Source of the DNA: JANQTF01 sp036835375
GTDB lineage: Bacteria > Bacteroidota > Bacteroidia > J057
Direction of reading: 5' to 3'
NCBI GenBank assembly: GCA_036835375.1
Contig: DAITMB010000038.1
Coordinates: 1-39,757 of the forward strand
DNA length: 39,757 nucleotides
Both the position numbers and the translations under genes were made by a program. This document shows, piece after piece, positions 16,351 through 24,095 of the stretch. Numbering within the stretch: the stretch's first letter is position 1; every line of letters starts with the position of its first letter. Below the pieces are notes generated by a model, which searched no databases, was not told the DNA's origin, and saw only the letters and a program-made list of their open reading frames with translations.

Positions 16351-17214
16351 ATGGCTTTTGTCCCTCAAGAAGTTCTCCAGATGGAGAACAGAAATATGCG
16401 AATCAGCGCCATCACAACGATCACACTCATGGTGGTCTTGGCTCTGCTGACTTTTTTCTTTACGGCCTATCGCATTCCAGACCGTCCTCCGGGGAAAGAG
16501 TATAAGTTTGTGGGAGCGATTGATTTTGGTGACAACAAGCAAGGAAGCAAGCAGGTGAATACGCGGGATCGCTCGGTAGCTGATCCTAAGCCTACGCCTC
16601 CTGCCCAATCGCAGCCTCAAGCCCAGACCAATCCTGTGCCCCCTGCGGCAACACCTCCGAAGCCCATCACCACGCCTGCTCCCAAGCCCATCTCTGAGCC
16701 TGTGAGCACCCCGGCTAAGCCCAACCCTGTGCCTTCCCCACAGCCCACGCAACCCACTCAGCCGAAGCCTGCTACCCCTGCGCCGAAGCCGAGCCCCACA
16801 CCCAGTCCCGCCCCTTCTCAGGAATTAGATCCCGATTTTAATTTCAATTCGGGTGGGGGAGCGAACCAAGGCAATGCCGAACCCGGCTCTGTCGGAAACA
16901 GCGGAACGCCTAACACAACAGTTCTGGATCCTAACGGAATGTATTCCTTCGGTGCTGGTTCCGGCGGCGGATTGAATGGACGTGAAGCACTGAATCTTCC
17001 CTACCCGAGCTACACGGTACAAGAAGAGGGGGTGCTGACCTTTGAATTTTTCATTGAGCCAAATGGTACGGTGGGCTATGCGAAGGCCCTCCCCAATGGG
17101 AAACCCGGCTTGGCAGCTGCTGGAGAGGCCGCCATCAAAAAATGGAAATTTACGCCAGCACCGGGCGCAGCACGGCAGAAAGTAAGGGTGTCGATGACAT
17201 TCAAGCTCCGATAA
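16351..17214 (+). CDS. TonB-like energy transducer
   Basis: 287 aa. A short cytoplasmic N-terminus is followed by one transmembrane anchor (about 20-39, ITTITLMVVLALLTFFF). Then come a charged stretch, a Pro/Ala/Thr-rich periplasm-spanning segment (about 75-158, with many repeats of PxP and PKP) and a Gly/Asn linker. The C-terminal domain of about 70 residues has the TonB pattern LTFEFFIEPNGTVGYA, AAIKKWKFTPAPG, VRVSMTFKLR. Such proteins couple the proton-motive force, through ExbB/ExbD, to TonB-dependent outer-membrane receptors. No exbB/exbD or receptor gene is in the window. An internal ATG at 16381 would also keep the membrane anchor; 16351 is preferred for length. Upstream, 278 bp show no consensus promoter. 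Confidence 0.85.
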   Translation: MAFVPQEVLQMENRNMRISAITTITLMVVLALLTFFFTAYRIPDRPPGKEYKFVGAIDFGDNKQGSKQVNTRDRSVADPKPTPPAQSQPQAQTNPVPPAATPPKPITTPAPKPISEPVSTPAKPNPVPSPQPTQPTQPKPATPAPKPSPTPSPAPSQELDPDFNFNSGGGANQGNAEPGSVGNSGTPNTTVLDPNGMYSFGAGSGGGLNGREALNLPYPSYTVQEEGVLTFEFFIEPNGTVGYAKALPNGKPGLAAAGEAAIKKWKFTPAPGAARQKVRVSMTFKLR

Positions 17215-17234
17215 TCACCGATCGATTGATATGC

Positions 17235-17275
17235 AAACGGGGGATGATTCTGCACGAATCATCCCCCGTTTCTAT
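17235..17275 (+). terminator. Terminator after the TonB-like gene
   Basis: A perfect 16-bp inverted repeat (17235-17250 with 17256-17271, loop TGCAC), AAACGGGGGATG outward, ending in TTTCTATT. It lies between two convergent genes; the short T run favours the plus strand. Confidence 0.75.
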
Positions 17276-17315
17276 TGGATCGCGAGGCAAAGGAGCCGAG
17301 AAAACAGCGCTGGAA

Positions 17316-17972
17316 TTAGTTCTGCGAACTCTCTTCTTCCAACTTCAGAATTTCATCTCTGACCCTTGCAGCTTTTTCATAATCTTCACCGAGCAGCGCT
17401 TCGTCCAGTTGCTTTTGTAGCTTGGAGAGTTTGTCTTGAAAGCTTCCACGGCGTGGCTTTTTTGGCTTTGGGACTTCTTCCACAGGATCCTGATCCTCTA
17501 TGGGGTCCGACCTTTCGATCTCTGCCAAGGAAAATTCAGCCCCTTCTTCGGTAGTTCCTTCTTCCTCAATCACGATTCCTGCTTCTTCGAGCACATTTTC
17601 CAAGCAAAAAATCGGGACTTTGAATCTCACTCCGATCGCTACCGCATCACTGGGCCTGCTGTCGATTTCGTGCAATTCCCCATCTGCCTCCATGATCAAC
17701 TTCGCGTAGAAGATCCCCTCCTGCAAGTCATTGATGACCACCTCTACTAGATCCAGCTCAAAATGGCGAGCCAAATTGTAGATCAGATCATGGGTCATGG
17801 GGCGATTGGTCTTGATGCTTTCGAGCTCAAGGGCAATGGCTTGGGCTTCAGCCCCTCCAATGATGATGGGTAGCCTCCTCTTGCCGTTGGTTTCGCCAAG
17901 GACGAGCGCGTAGTGGCCTATCTGGGAATGGCTGGAGGAAAGTCCAATGATCTCAAGCGGAATCTTCTTCAC
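17316..17972 (-). CDS. Bifunctional nuclease family protein (DUF151) with UVR motif
   Basis: 218 aa from a GTG at 17972. The family N-terminus (V/M)KKIPLEIIGLSSSHSQ starts there, and a strong promoter lies at 18087-18056, so the longer open frame upstream cannot be translated from that transcript. Residues 1-140 are the DUF151 domain (YALVLGE, LPIIIGGAEAQAIALELE, RPMTHDLI, IDSRPSDAVAIGVRF). This fold has nuclease activity in a plant member, but bacterial roles are unproven. After an acidic linker, residues about 182-215 form a UvrB/UvrC-type coiled motif (LQKQLDEALLGEDYEKAARVRDE) used for protein contacts. The fusion occurs in other Bacteroidota. The gene follows etfBA on the same strand but has its own promoter. 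Confidence 0.88.
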   Translation of the reverse strand: MKKIPLEIIGLSSSHSQIGHYALVLGETNGKRRLPIIIGGAEAQAIALELESIKTNRPMTHDLIYNLARHFELDLVEVVINDLQEGIFYAKLIMEADGELHEIDSRPSDAVAIGVRFKVPIFCLENVLEEAGIVIEEEGTTEEGAEFSLAEIERSDPIEDQDPVEEVPKPKKPRRGSFQDKLSKLQKQLDEALLGEDYEKAARVRDEILKLEEESSQN

Positions 17973-18055
17973 TAGAATCTGATTTGATCCACACGTCCGG
18001 AATCGGTCGGGATGGTTGCTACAGGATACGCGGATCGTGATGTATGCGTCGGGGT

Positions 18056-18087
18056 CAAAATTAGCACAAAATCGCGCATTCCAAAAA
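18056..18087 (-). promoter_or_regulatory. Bacteroidota consensus promoter of the DUF151 gene
   Basis: On the minus strand TTTTTGG (18087-18081) is followed 18 bp after its TTG by a perfect TAATTTTG (18063-18056). Transcription would start near 18049, giving a leader of about 77 nt to the GTG at 17972. Confidence 0.7.
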
Positions 18088-18239
18088 TGTGCCTTGTTTT
18101 GAAGGGAACAAAGAACAAGAATGTCTTTCCCCAAGGAATTGATGCCTCAGGGAGACTTTCGATAACGTGTAAATCAACACACAAAATCAACGCCCATTCA
18201 TCGGGGAAGCCTTGGGATGCCTATGGTTTGCGTTCGTAA

Positions 18240-19208
18240 TCAGGCAGACACGCGCGCTGCCTTGACTGCTTCAATGAGTTTGGGCACCACCTCAAAAAGG
18301 TCTCCTACGATACCAAAATCGGCGATTTTGAAAAATGGAGCCTCTGGATCTTTGTTGATCACAACAATGTTTTTAGAGGAACTCACGCCTGCCAGATGTT
18401 GAATGGCACCACTGATGCCAATCGCAATGTAGAGATTGGGAGCGATCTGAATGCCTGTCTGGCCGACGTGTTCGTGGTGGGGCCGCCAGTCCATATCGGA
18501 CACCGGCTTGGAGCAAGCGGTAGCAGCGCCGAGGAGAGTTGCCAGCTCTTCGATCATGGGCCAGTTTTCGGGGCCTTTCATGCCGCGACCAGCGGACACA
18601 ACAGCTTCTGCCTCGGTCAGCGACACACCCTCGGTGGCCTTGATGAGTTCGCGGGCTACAGCGTCAATTCCAGGACCTGATGGCTGAAAGTTTTGGATCA
18701 GGGTCACTGTAGGAGTCGTCGGATGTTCTTCCACGCGATAGCCATTGGTCTTGACGGTGATGACCATTTTTTCGGCATGGATGGCTACCTCTTCCAGCCC
18801 TTTGCCAGAGTAAGCTAGACGTCGGGTGCCAAAGTCGTTACTGGGATCGGGGACGGCAATGAGACCCGACAAAGCTGCTGCCCCCAGCTTCACTGCAAGT
18901 CGCGGAGCAATCGCACGACCATTGTAGGTTTGCGCCATGATCACAGCCGAGGCATCGATTTTCTGGGCTACTTCGCTCACGGCAGCAGCGTAAGCTGCGT
19001 TGACAAATTGGTCGCCTAGGACATGGTGGACTTGGCTCACGCCATATTTTCCTAATTCGAGCAATGCTCCCTCTTGGATAGGCCCTATTGCCACGGCATG
19101 AAGGGGCGTACCGAGAGATTGGGCAAAATCATAAGCAAAGGTGGCAGCTTCGAACACTGCTTTTTTGAACAGGCCTTCGGAAGCTTCGGCAAAAAGAAGA
19201 ACAGACAT
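18240..19208 (-). CDS. etfA: Electron transfer flavoprotein alpha subunit
   Basis: 322 aa. N-terminal domain (residues 1-190) starts MSVLLFAEASEG and contains QTYNGRAIAPRLAVKLGA and the SGLI strand. The C-terminal FAD-binding domain has the signature VSAGRGMKGPENW, ACSKPVSDMDWRPH, VGQTGIQIAPNLYIAIGISGAIQH and NKDPEAPFFKIADFGIVGD. Together with EtfB it forms a soluble heterodimer holding FAD and AMP; it takes electrons from acyl-CoA and other dehydrogenases and passes them to ETF-quinone oxidoreductase. It lies 79 bp downstream of etfB on the same strand, so the two form an operon. No acyl-CoA dehydrogenase or ETF-QO gene is in the window. Confidence 0.97.
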   Translation of the reverse strand: MSVLLFAEASEGLFKKAVFEAATFAYDFAQSLGTPLHAVAIGPIQEGALLELGKYGVSQVHHVLGDQFVNAAYAAAVSEVAQKIDASAVIMAQTYNGRAIAPRLAVKLGAAALSGLIAVPDPSNDFGTRRLAYSGKGLEEVAIHAEKMVITVKTNGYRVEEHPTTPTVTLIQNFQPSGPGIDAVARELIKATEGVSLTEAEAVVSAGRGMKGPENWPMIEELATLLGAATACSKPVSDMDWRPHHEHVGQTGIQIAPNLYIAIGISGAIQHLAGVSSSKNIVVINKDPEAPFFKIADFGIVGDLFEVVPKLIEAVKAARVSA

Positions 19209-19287
19209 ATGAAAGATTGGCTTATATGTAGATGCTTATTCTCGGAGGGAATGGTAGAAATAAGCGAAAAAAGAAGAGGGAGATCAA

Positions 19288-20034
19288 TCAAATGAGACCT
19301 TGGGAGACCAGTTTCTGGACAAGTGAGTGAGCCTCTTCGGGCTTGAAGTACTCGCAGTTGCCCTTTGCAGGGGGGTAACTAAACTTGACCGTTTCAACGG
19401 CTTCAGTGATCGGAGAGGGTTCTACAACGGATAACGGTTTTTTCCGGGCTGCCATGATTCCGCGCATGTTGGGGATACGCCATTCAGCGATCCCTTTTTG
19501 GCAGGAAATGACCACGGGGAGGGGGGCTTCCATCAATTCTTCTCCGCCATCTACCTCGCGCTTTACCTTGGCAGGGTCTCCGTTGTCGGTGAGCTCCATG
19601 TGCGTGGCATAGGAAACAAAGCCGTAGCCGAGAAGTTCGGCAAGCATACCCGGGACCAATGAGCCGTTGAAGTCGATCGACTCCTTGCCTGTGAAGATCA
19701 CATCAAATTCTTTGCCCTCGCAATATGAAGCGATTTGCTTCGCCACAAACCCCGCATCCGAAGGGCTGGCATTGATTCTGACGGCGTCGTCAGCTCCGAT
19801 GGCAAGGGCCCGACGCAAGGTTGGTTCTACTTCAGGTCCCCCTACGCAGAGAGCCGTGATAGAGGCTTTGGTCCCTTCTTCCTGGAATCCTATTGCGCGC
19901 GAGAGGCCATATTCACAATAAGGATTGATGATGAAAGTGACTCCAGTTTTGTTGAGCTTCGTCCCGTCCTCCTCGAATTGGATCTTGGTGGTGGTGTCGG
20001 GTACGTGGCTGATGCAGACGAGTATTTTGAGCAT
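19288..20034 (-). CDS. etfB: Electron transfer flavoprotein beta subunit
   Basis: 248 aa. It starts MLKILVCISHVPDT, the usual EtfB N-terminus, and contains ITALCVGGPEVEPTLRRALAIGADDAVRI, DVIFTGKESIDFNGSLVPGMLAELLG and the later signature VKREVDGGEELMEAPLPVV plus PNMRGIMAARKKPL. It binds AMP and supports the FAD in EtfA. Order etfB-etfA is standard. TATCTTTG on the minus strand (20060-20053) lies 19 bp before the ATG and probably is the -7 element; at -33 only GGTTTTCC is found. The gene is divergent from the TPR gene with just 42 bp between starts. Confidence 0.97.
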   Translation of the reverse strand: MLKILVCISHVPDTTTKIQFEEDGTKLNKTGVTFIINPYCEYGLSRAIGFQEEGTKASITALCVGGPEVEPTLRRALAIGADDAVRINASPSDAGFVAKQIASYCEGKEFDVIFTGKESIDFNGSLVPGMLAELLGYGFVSYATHMELTDNGDPAKVKREVDGGEELMEAPLPVVISCQKGIAEWRIPNMRGIMAARKKPLSVVEPSPITEAVETVKFSYPPAKGNCEYFKPEEAHSLVQKLVSQGLI

Positions 20035-20052
20035 GAAATTATTTTTTTCCTA

Positions 20053-20087
20053 CAAAGATAACCTTTTCCTACCAGTATGGAAAACCG
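20053..20087 (-). promoter_or_regulatory. Candidate etfBA promoter
   Basis: A perfect -7 element TATCTTTG (20060-20053) on the minus strand, with GGTTTTCC about 20 bp upstream as a weak -33. The -33 region overlaps the first codons of the divergent TPR gene. The leader would be only about 12 nt. Confidence 0.4.
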
Positions 20088-20406
20088 TCGACTCCAGCAG
20101 TTGTTGTCATTTTTGGCGCAGGATCCACAAGATTCTTTTGTCTTATATTCCATCGCCTTCGAATTGTTGCAAATGGAGCAACTGGCAGAGGCTCAAACGT
20201 ATTTTGAGCGCTTACTTCATCATCACCCGGCTTATCTGGGCGCCTACTATCAATATGGGAAGTGCTTGAGGTTGCTGGGGCAAGATGCCGCAGCGATAGA
20301 AATTTATCGACAAGGCATGGCCAGAGCAAGCGCTGCCAAAGAACAGCACACCTTTGCCGAGCTTCAAAATGCCTTGATGAACACAGAGCTGGGAGAGGAA
20401 CCTTGA
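20077..20406 (+). CDS. Small TPR protein
   Basis: 109 aa, all helical by composition. Two TPR-like units are visible: DSFVLYSIAFELLQMEQLAEAQTYFERLLHHHP (about 19-51) and AYLGAYYQYGKCLRLLGQDAAAIEIYRQGMARA (about 52-84), with the characteristic A-Y-G and P32 positions. There is no signal peptide, so it is probably a cytoplasmic interaction protein of unknown partner. It starts 42 bp from etfB on the opposite strand and ends 73 bp before nfu. A separate -7-like element before nfu suggests that this gene may be its own unit. Confidence 0.85.
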   Translation: MENRRLQQLLSFLAQDPQDSFVLYSIAFELLQMEQLAEAQTYFERLLHHHPAYLGAYYQYGKCLRLLGQDAAAIEIYRQGMARASAAKEQHTFAELQNALMNTELGEEP

Positions 20407-20433
20407 TCTGGTGCCATTCCTTTCAGAATTCCT

Positions 20434-20441
20434 TATCTTTG
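20434..20441 (+). promoter_or_regulatory. Candidate -7 element of nfu-lipB
   Basis: A perfect TATCTTTG, 38 bp before the nfu ATG at 20480. The best -33 match (TGG near 20409-20411) is poor, so the assignment is tentative. Confidence 0.35.
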
Positions 20442-20479
20442 TCTCTGCTGATCTACCGACCGAGCGCTGATCTATTATC

Positions 20480-21058
20480 ATGAAACGTACTGCGATCATT
20501 CATATAGAGGGAGTTCCCAATCCCAACGCCATCAAATTTGTGCTTGAAAATGGGATCTTGGCCGAGGAGCCTTACGAATTCCGCAGCTTTGCAGAAGCTG
20601 CGGATTCTCCATTGGCGAGAAAACTTCTGATGCTCCGCTATGTGGACCGCGTCCTGCTGAACCAAAATGCGGTGACAGTAGTCAAAAAACTCGAGAATGG
20701 CCCCAACTGGAAAGAAATTGCCCTTGAGCTGAAGCTCATGATTCAGAGCCATCTCGAAGATGATGAGCCGATACTTTACCTCGGAGCAAAGCACCTGGAT
20801 CACCCTCGCCCCGACGACGTCATTGTTGGCGTAGTGATTCAGTTGCTCGACAAGCACATTCGCCCTTCAGCACAGGAGGACGGAGGCGACATTCTGTTTG
20901 AATCATACGTGGATGGCGTGCTCAACCTTTCGATGCATGGCGCTTGCCACCTCTGCCCCTATGCTGTCGCCACGATGAAAGACGGGGTAGAAAAAGTTAT
21001 TCTCTCCATTGTGCCCGAGGTCAAGCGCGTCACTGCCCTGGCCAACGGGGTTTCCTAA
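20480..21058 (+). CDS. Nfu-type iron-sulfur carrier/scaffold protein
   Basis: 192 aa. Residues 1-90 are the Nfu N-terminal domain (EGVPNPNAIKFVLENGIL, then FAEAADSPLARKLL and a hydrophobic strand YVDRVLLNQNAVTV). Residues about 112-185 are the NifU C-terminal domain (LDKHIRPSAQEDGGDILF, LSMHGACHLCPYAVATMKDGVE), with the cluster-binding CxxC at Cys156/Cys159. Here it reads CHLC rather than the common CSGC. Such proteins carry a [4Fe-4S] cluster between two monomers and hand it to apo-enzymes in the cytoplasm; lipoyl synthase is a known client in E. coli and mitochondria. Only 5 bp separate the stop from lipB, a lipoate-pathway gene, which fits that role. Confidence 0.93.
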   Translation: MKRTAIIHIEGVPNPNAIKFVLENGILAEEPYEFRSFAEAADSPLARKLLMLRYVDRVLLNQNAVTVVKKLENGPNWKEIALELKLMIQSHLEDDEPILYLGAKHLDHPRPDDVIVGVVIQLLDKHIRPSAQEDGGDILFESYVDGVLNLSMHGACHLCPYAVATMKDGVEKVILSIVPEVKRVTALANGVS

Positions 21059-21063
21059 CGATC

Positions 21064-21789
21064 ATGCCAGACACTTCCTCCTTACACCTTCAACCTGTCC
21101 ACTATCAGAATTTGGGATTAATCCCATATGCGGAGGCATGGGAGCTTCAAGAATCCCTCCTGCGCGTCAATACAGGGCTAAAGCAATCGGCAGAGCGGGG
21201 GCTATCTCCTTTGAAAATTCCGACGCAGCATTACTTGCTGTTTTGCGAACATCCACACGTTTATACCCTCGGCAAGAGTGGGCACGAATCTCACTTGCTG
21301 ATTGATGAAGCCACGCGAGCGGCTGAAGGAATCGAGTACTTTAAAATTAATCGAGGCGGCGACATCACCTACCACGGCCCGGGGCAGATCACGGGTTATC
21401 CTATCTTCGATTTAGAAAAATTGAAGCCCGATTTGGTGTGGTACCTCCGCACCATGGAGGAGGTCATGATCGCGCTTTTGGCGGATTACGGCCTGGTCGG
21501 TGGCCGGGTGGAAGGAGCTACGGGCGTGTGGCTCGGGATCGGGGGGGCAAGCGAACGAAAAATTTGCGCATTTGGGGTTAAATGCTCTCGGTGGGTCACC
21601 ATGCACGGTTTTGCGTTGAATGTGAACAGCGATTTGCGCTTTTTTGATCACATTGTTCCCTGCGGGATTCCCGACAAAGGCGTCACTTCCCTGGAAAAGG
21701 AGCTAGGCTATCGGCTCGACATGGCCGAAGTGGAGGGGCATCTGAAGGGGCATTTTGCGTCGCAATTTGGACTGGAGTACATCGCATAG
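21064..21789 (+). CDS. lipB: Octanoyltransferase (lipoate biosynthesis)
   Basis: 241 aa from the ATG at 21064; the frame stays open back into nfu, but this start gives the family N-terminus. LipB moves octanoate from acyl-carrier protein to the lipoyl domains of 2-oxoacid dehydrogenases and GcvH; LipA then inserts sulfur. Signatures: LLFCEHPHVYTLGKSG, INRGGDITYHGPGQITGYPI, the catalytic Lys166 in RKICAFG, TMHGFALNVNSDL, and the catalytic Cys200 in VPCGIPDKGVTSL. The gene is 5 bp after nfu and surely in the same operon. lipA is not in the window. Confidence 0.97.
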   Translation: MPDTSSLHLQPVHYQNLGLIPYAEAWELQESLLRVNTGLKQSAERGLSPLKIPTQHYLLFCEHPHVYTLGKSGHESHLLIDEATRAAEGIEYFKINRGGDITYHGPGQITGYPIFDLEKLKPDLVWYLRTMEEVMIALLADYGLVGGRVEGATGVWLGIGGASERKICAFGVKCSRWVTMHGFALNVNSDLRFFDHIVPCGIPDKGVTSLEKELGYRLDMAEVEGHLKGHFASQFGLEYIA

Positions 21790-21810
21790 CGAAGTATCAA
21801 AGTAGCACTG

Positions 21811-21842
21811 ACAAAAAAAGCGCCTTCGGGAAGAAGGCGCTT
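21811..21842 (-). terminator. Terminator of the leftward Skp/OmpH genes
   Basis: On the minus strand a 10-bp stem AAGCGCCTTC / GAAGGCGCTT (21842-21833 and 21827-21818, 5-nt loop) runs into T7. The T run is on the minus side only, so it serves the Skp-like genes, not lipB. Confidence 0.85.
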
Positions 21843-21866
21843 GGGAATAGGTGGTGGTAGAAATCC

Positions 21867-22394
21867 TTATTCAGTAGGAATTCCCATTTTCTTCATGATT
21901 TTGAGCGTCACGTCGTGCTCTTCTGGGCCAAAGAGGATCATGGAAGAACCCGTGCCATCGACCTTGCTCATGATAAAGGTATATCCTTCGGCAGCTGCAA
22001 TGGCGTCAATGGCAGTTTGAAGCTTGTCAATGATGGGTTGCAAAAGATCTTGTCGGCGAGTCATGAGCTTGGTTTCGGCGTCCTGAGAAGCCTTGGCGAT
22101 CTCGGTGTCGAGCTTGCGGAGCTCTTCTTCCAGGGGAGCAAGTGTGGTCTCATTGGCACCGCTTTCGCGCAGCTCCATGTATTCCTGTAGTTTGGTCTGC
22201 GCGTAGGTCTGCTTGGTTTGGATCTGCTCTCCCAACTTCTGCTCAAAGCTTTGTAGCTGCTGCTGCATGGTGCGAGTTTCGGGCATACGGGCCAGCACAG
22301 CCTGAATGTCGGCATAGCCAATCTTAGGGCTTTGAGCGAAGAGCTGCCCGGCAAAGGTCAGGGTGATCAAAAATATCAGGGATGCTAGTCTCAT
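21867..22394 (-). CDS. OmpH/Skp-family periplasmic chaperone (copy 1)
   Basis: 175 aa from ATG 22394 (a TTG three codons upstream is less likely). Signal peptide residues 1-20 (LIFLITLTFAGQLFAQ). The mature part begins with the family strand KIGYADIQAVLARMPE and forms a long coiled coil, rich in Q/E/L/A, from about 40 to 125 (tentacles of the Skp trimer). It ends with the returning strands EGYTFIMSK and SSMILFGPEEHDVT. Skp holds unfolded outer-membrane proteins in the periplasm for BamA. It is a clear tandem duplicate of copy 2: both share QTKQTYAQTKL/QSKQNYAQTKL, EGYT(F/Y)I and the C-terminal IP(T/I). It is last in the run and is followed by a good terminator. Confidence 0.9.
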   Translation of the reverse strand: MRLASLIFLITLTFAGQLFAQSPKIGYADIQAVLARMPETRTMQQQLQSFEQKLGEQIQTKQTYAQTKLQEYMELRESGANETTLAPLEEELRKLDTEIAKASQDAETKLMTRRQDLLQPIIDKLQTAIDAIAAAEGYTFIMSKVDGTGSSMILFGPEEHDVTLKIMKKMGIPTE

Positions 22395-22462
22395 GATGGT
22401 CAATGATTGGAAGGAAACGCGAGAATGATGGATGGATGATCGAAAGAAAGAAAAGCTGATGA

Positions 22463-23020
22463 TTAATCATCCATTCCCTCGGGAATGGGGATTTTCAGGC
22501 GATTCATGAGGTTTTTGGTCACGTTGAATTGATCCGAGCCATGTAGGACCATGCTGGTTCCTCCAGAGGTAGTGTTGAGAATGTAGGTGTACCCTTCCTC
22601 TTTGGCCAGGGCGTCGATGGAAGCTTGGACTTTATCCAGGATCGGCCCCAACTTTTCTGACCTGCGCTTGAGGAGTTTTTGCTCGGCATCTTGTTGAGAG
22701 GCGACCAGTTCCTGCTGTAGCTTTTGCAGCTCTGCTTCCATGGACTGAAGTTCTTCGGGAGGAAGCGATTCGCCAGCCTCTTCTGCACGTTCCTGAAACT
22801 CAGCGAGTTTGGTCTGAGCATAGTTTTGCTTTGACTGAATGGATTTCGCCAAGGTCTCGCTGTAGGTATTCAGCTCGCGCTCCACAGCTTGTGCTTCAGG
22901 CATGAAGGCCAGTAGCAGTTCCAAGTCTGCAAATCCAATTTTCAACTGGGCTTGGGCGGGGAGCATGCTAGCGAAAGCGAGCATTGCTACCAGAGAAATC
23001 TTGAGAAGGTATTTTTGCAT
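22463..23020 (-). CDS. OmpH/Skp-family periplasmic chaperone (copy 2)
   Basis: 185 aa from ATG 23020; the frame is open upstream but no signal peptide would result from it. Signal peptide LLKISLVAMLAFASMLPAQA is at the N-terminus, then KIGFADLELLLAFMPE. A coiled coil follows (about 45-135, with ELQSMEAELQKLQQELVASQQ), then EGYTYIL and TSMVLHGSDQFNVTKNLMN. It is a paralogue of copy 1, 68 bp downstream. TATCTTTG on the minus strand (23050-23043) 22 bp before the start is a perfect -7 element, although no -33 is seen, so copies 1 and 2 may be transcribed apart from copy 3. Confidence 0.9.
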   Translation of the reverse strand: MQKYLLKISLVAMLAFASMLPAQAQLKIGFADLELLLAFMPEAQAVERELNTYSETLAKSIQSKQNYAQTKLAEFQERAEEAGESLPPEELQSMEAELQKLQQELVASQQDAEQKLLKRRSEKLGPILDKVQASIDALAKEEGYTYILNTTSGGTSMVLHGSDQFNVTKNLMNRLKIPIPEGMDD

Positions 23021-23417
23021 GTAATTGTGTCCTAAAGTCCGGCAAAGATAGTTGGTTTTTTTGAAGGGAAGACAGAAAGCTCCAAATATCAGCCTTTCAG
23101 TGGATAAGTGAGAAAAAAGACACAGAAAGAATTCATTCAATGGTCAGTTTAAGGAGTGGAAATTCCATGTTTTTCCATAAAAAACTCCCAAAAAATGAAT
23201 CAAAAAAAGAAGCGACAGTGAAGAAAGGAATGTCCAGCGATTCGCCGCAACGCAGCAGGCTGGTCGATCCTGAGATCACTGGCGCTCAGTACAAATTCAA
23301 GAGATGGTCACTTGATGATACAAGGCAATATTTCTGGTGGTCGAAATAGATGATAGCTGAATACAACGATCAGAATTAGCCGCTAGTGTACCAGAAGCAT
23401 TATTTCTAATCGCGTGA
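23021..23417. other. 397-bp gap between Skp-like copies 2 and 3
   Basis: It holds the TATCTTTG element facing copy 2 (23050-23043) and, on the opposite strand, a short open frame with an RBS-like AAGGAG (23167-23349, listed separately). No hairpin terminator is visible after copy 3. Confidence 0.5.
23167..23349 (+). CDS. Possible small basic protein, unrecognised
   Basis: 60 aa if translated from ATG 23167, which has an AAGGAG 10 bp upstream, one of the few good Shine-Dalgarno matches in the window. The product is highly charged (Lys/Glu/Ser-rich first half; QYKFKRW and YFWWSK later), without signal peptide or membrane segment. It lies on the strand opposite the Skp array. I recognise no family. 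It may be a real small gene or chance; no promoter is visible. Confidence 0.3.
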   Translation: MFFHKKLPKNESKKEATVKKGMSSDSPQRSRLVDPEITGAQYKFKRWSLDDTRQYFWWSK

Positions 23418-23945
23418 TCAATTGTTTTCCTGTGGATATCCAAGTTCTTCGAGCACTTCATTGCTTGCGTCATACTGCGCGTTGGTGTGGAGCCAAGTCA
23501 CACCGCCTGCCTTGTCAAAGATGAAATCCAGTCGCTTCCGTGAAGCGATGGTGGAGACGGCCTTCATGAGATTGTCCTGAATGGGACGGACTTTGGCCTC
23601 TTGCAACGCAAAGAGTTCTCCGTCATAGCCAAACTTCTGCTCTCTGTATTCTTTCGCTTCGCGCTCAGCAGTGAAAATATCCTCCTGCCTGCGTGCTTTT
23701 ACGTCTTCGGGAAGAAGAACCTCTTGTGCTTGATAGTCGGCATACATCTGCTCAATGTCTTGGTACTTTTTCTCCAGCTCTTTCTGCCATTGCTGTGAAA
23801 TTCTCTCAACCTCATCTTGGGCAGATTTGTACTCTGGGATTTTGTTGAGGATGTAGTCTGTATCCACATATCCCACTTTCTGGGCTGAAGCCAAGTGGAG
23901 GGTCGCCAGGAAAAAGGCGAAGATTGCGACAATTGATTTGGTCAT
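23418..23945 (-). CDS. OmpH/Skp-family periplasmic chaperone (copy 3)
   Basis: 175 aa from ATG 23945. Signal peptide (SIVAIFAFFLATLHLASAQ), then the family strand KVGYVDTDYILNKIPEY. The coiled-coil arm is about 40-130, with basic/acidic heptads such as WQKELEKKYQDIEQMYADYQ. It ends with RPIQDNLMKAVSTIASRKRLDFIFDKAGGVTWL. It is more diverged from copies 1 and 2 than they are from each other and has the usual sequence of the first OmpH gene after bamA in Bacteroidota. It follows bamA by 218 bp. Confidence 0.92.
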   Translation of the reverse strand: MTKSIVAIFAFFLATLHLASAQKVGYVDTDYILNKIPEYKSAQDEVERISQQWQKELEKKYQDIEQMYADYQAQEVLLPEDVKARRQEDIFTAEREAKEYREQKFGYDGELFALQEAKVRPIQDNLMKAVSTIASRKRLDFIFDKAGGVTWLHTNAQYDASNEVLEELGYPQENN

Positions 23946-24095
23946 AACGCTGAATTTCGATGATTGATGAACAAATGGGAGTGGTACGTCTGCGACGGAA
24001 GCAAGCAAGCCCGGTGAAGAGGAAGGTTATTTCTTGCTTCGAAAGGCAAGTTAGGATCCAAGGGATTGAAGTTTACTCCTGTAAGTGATACGCAA

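Noticed and set aside
20944..21063. Upstream extension of lipB into nfu
   Set aside because: The frame is open, but LipB homologues begin at the ATG at 21064, and the extension is the nfu sequence read in another frame.
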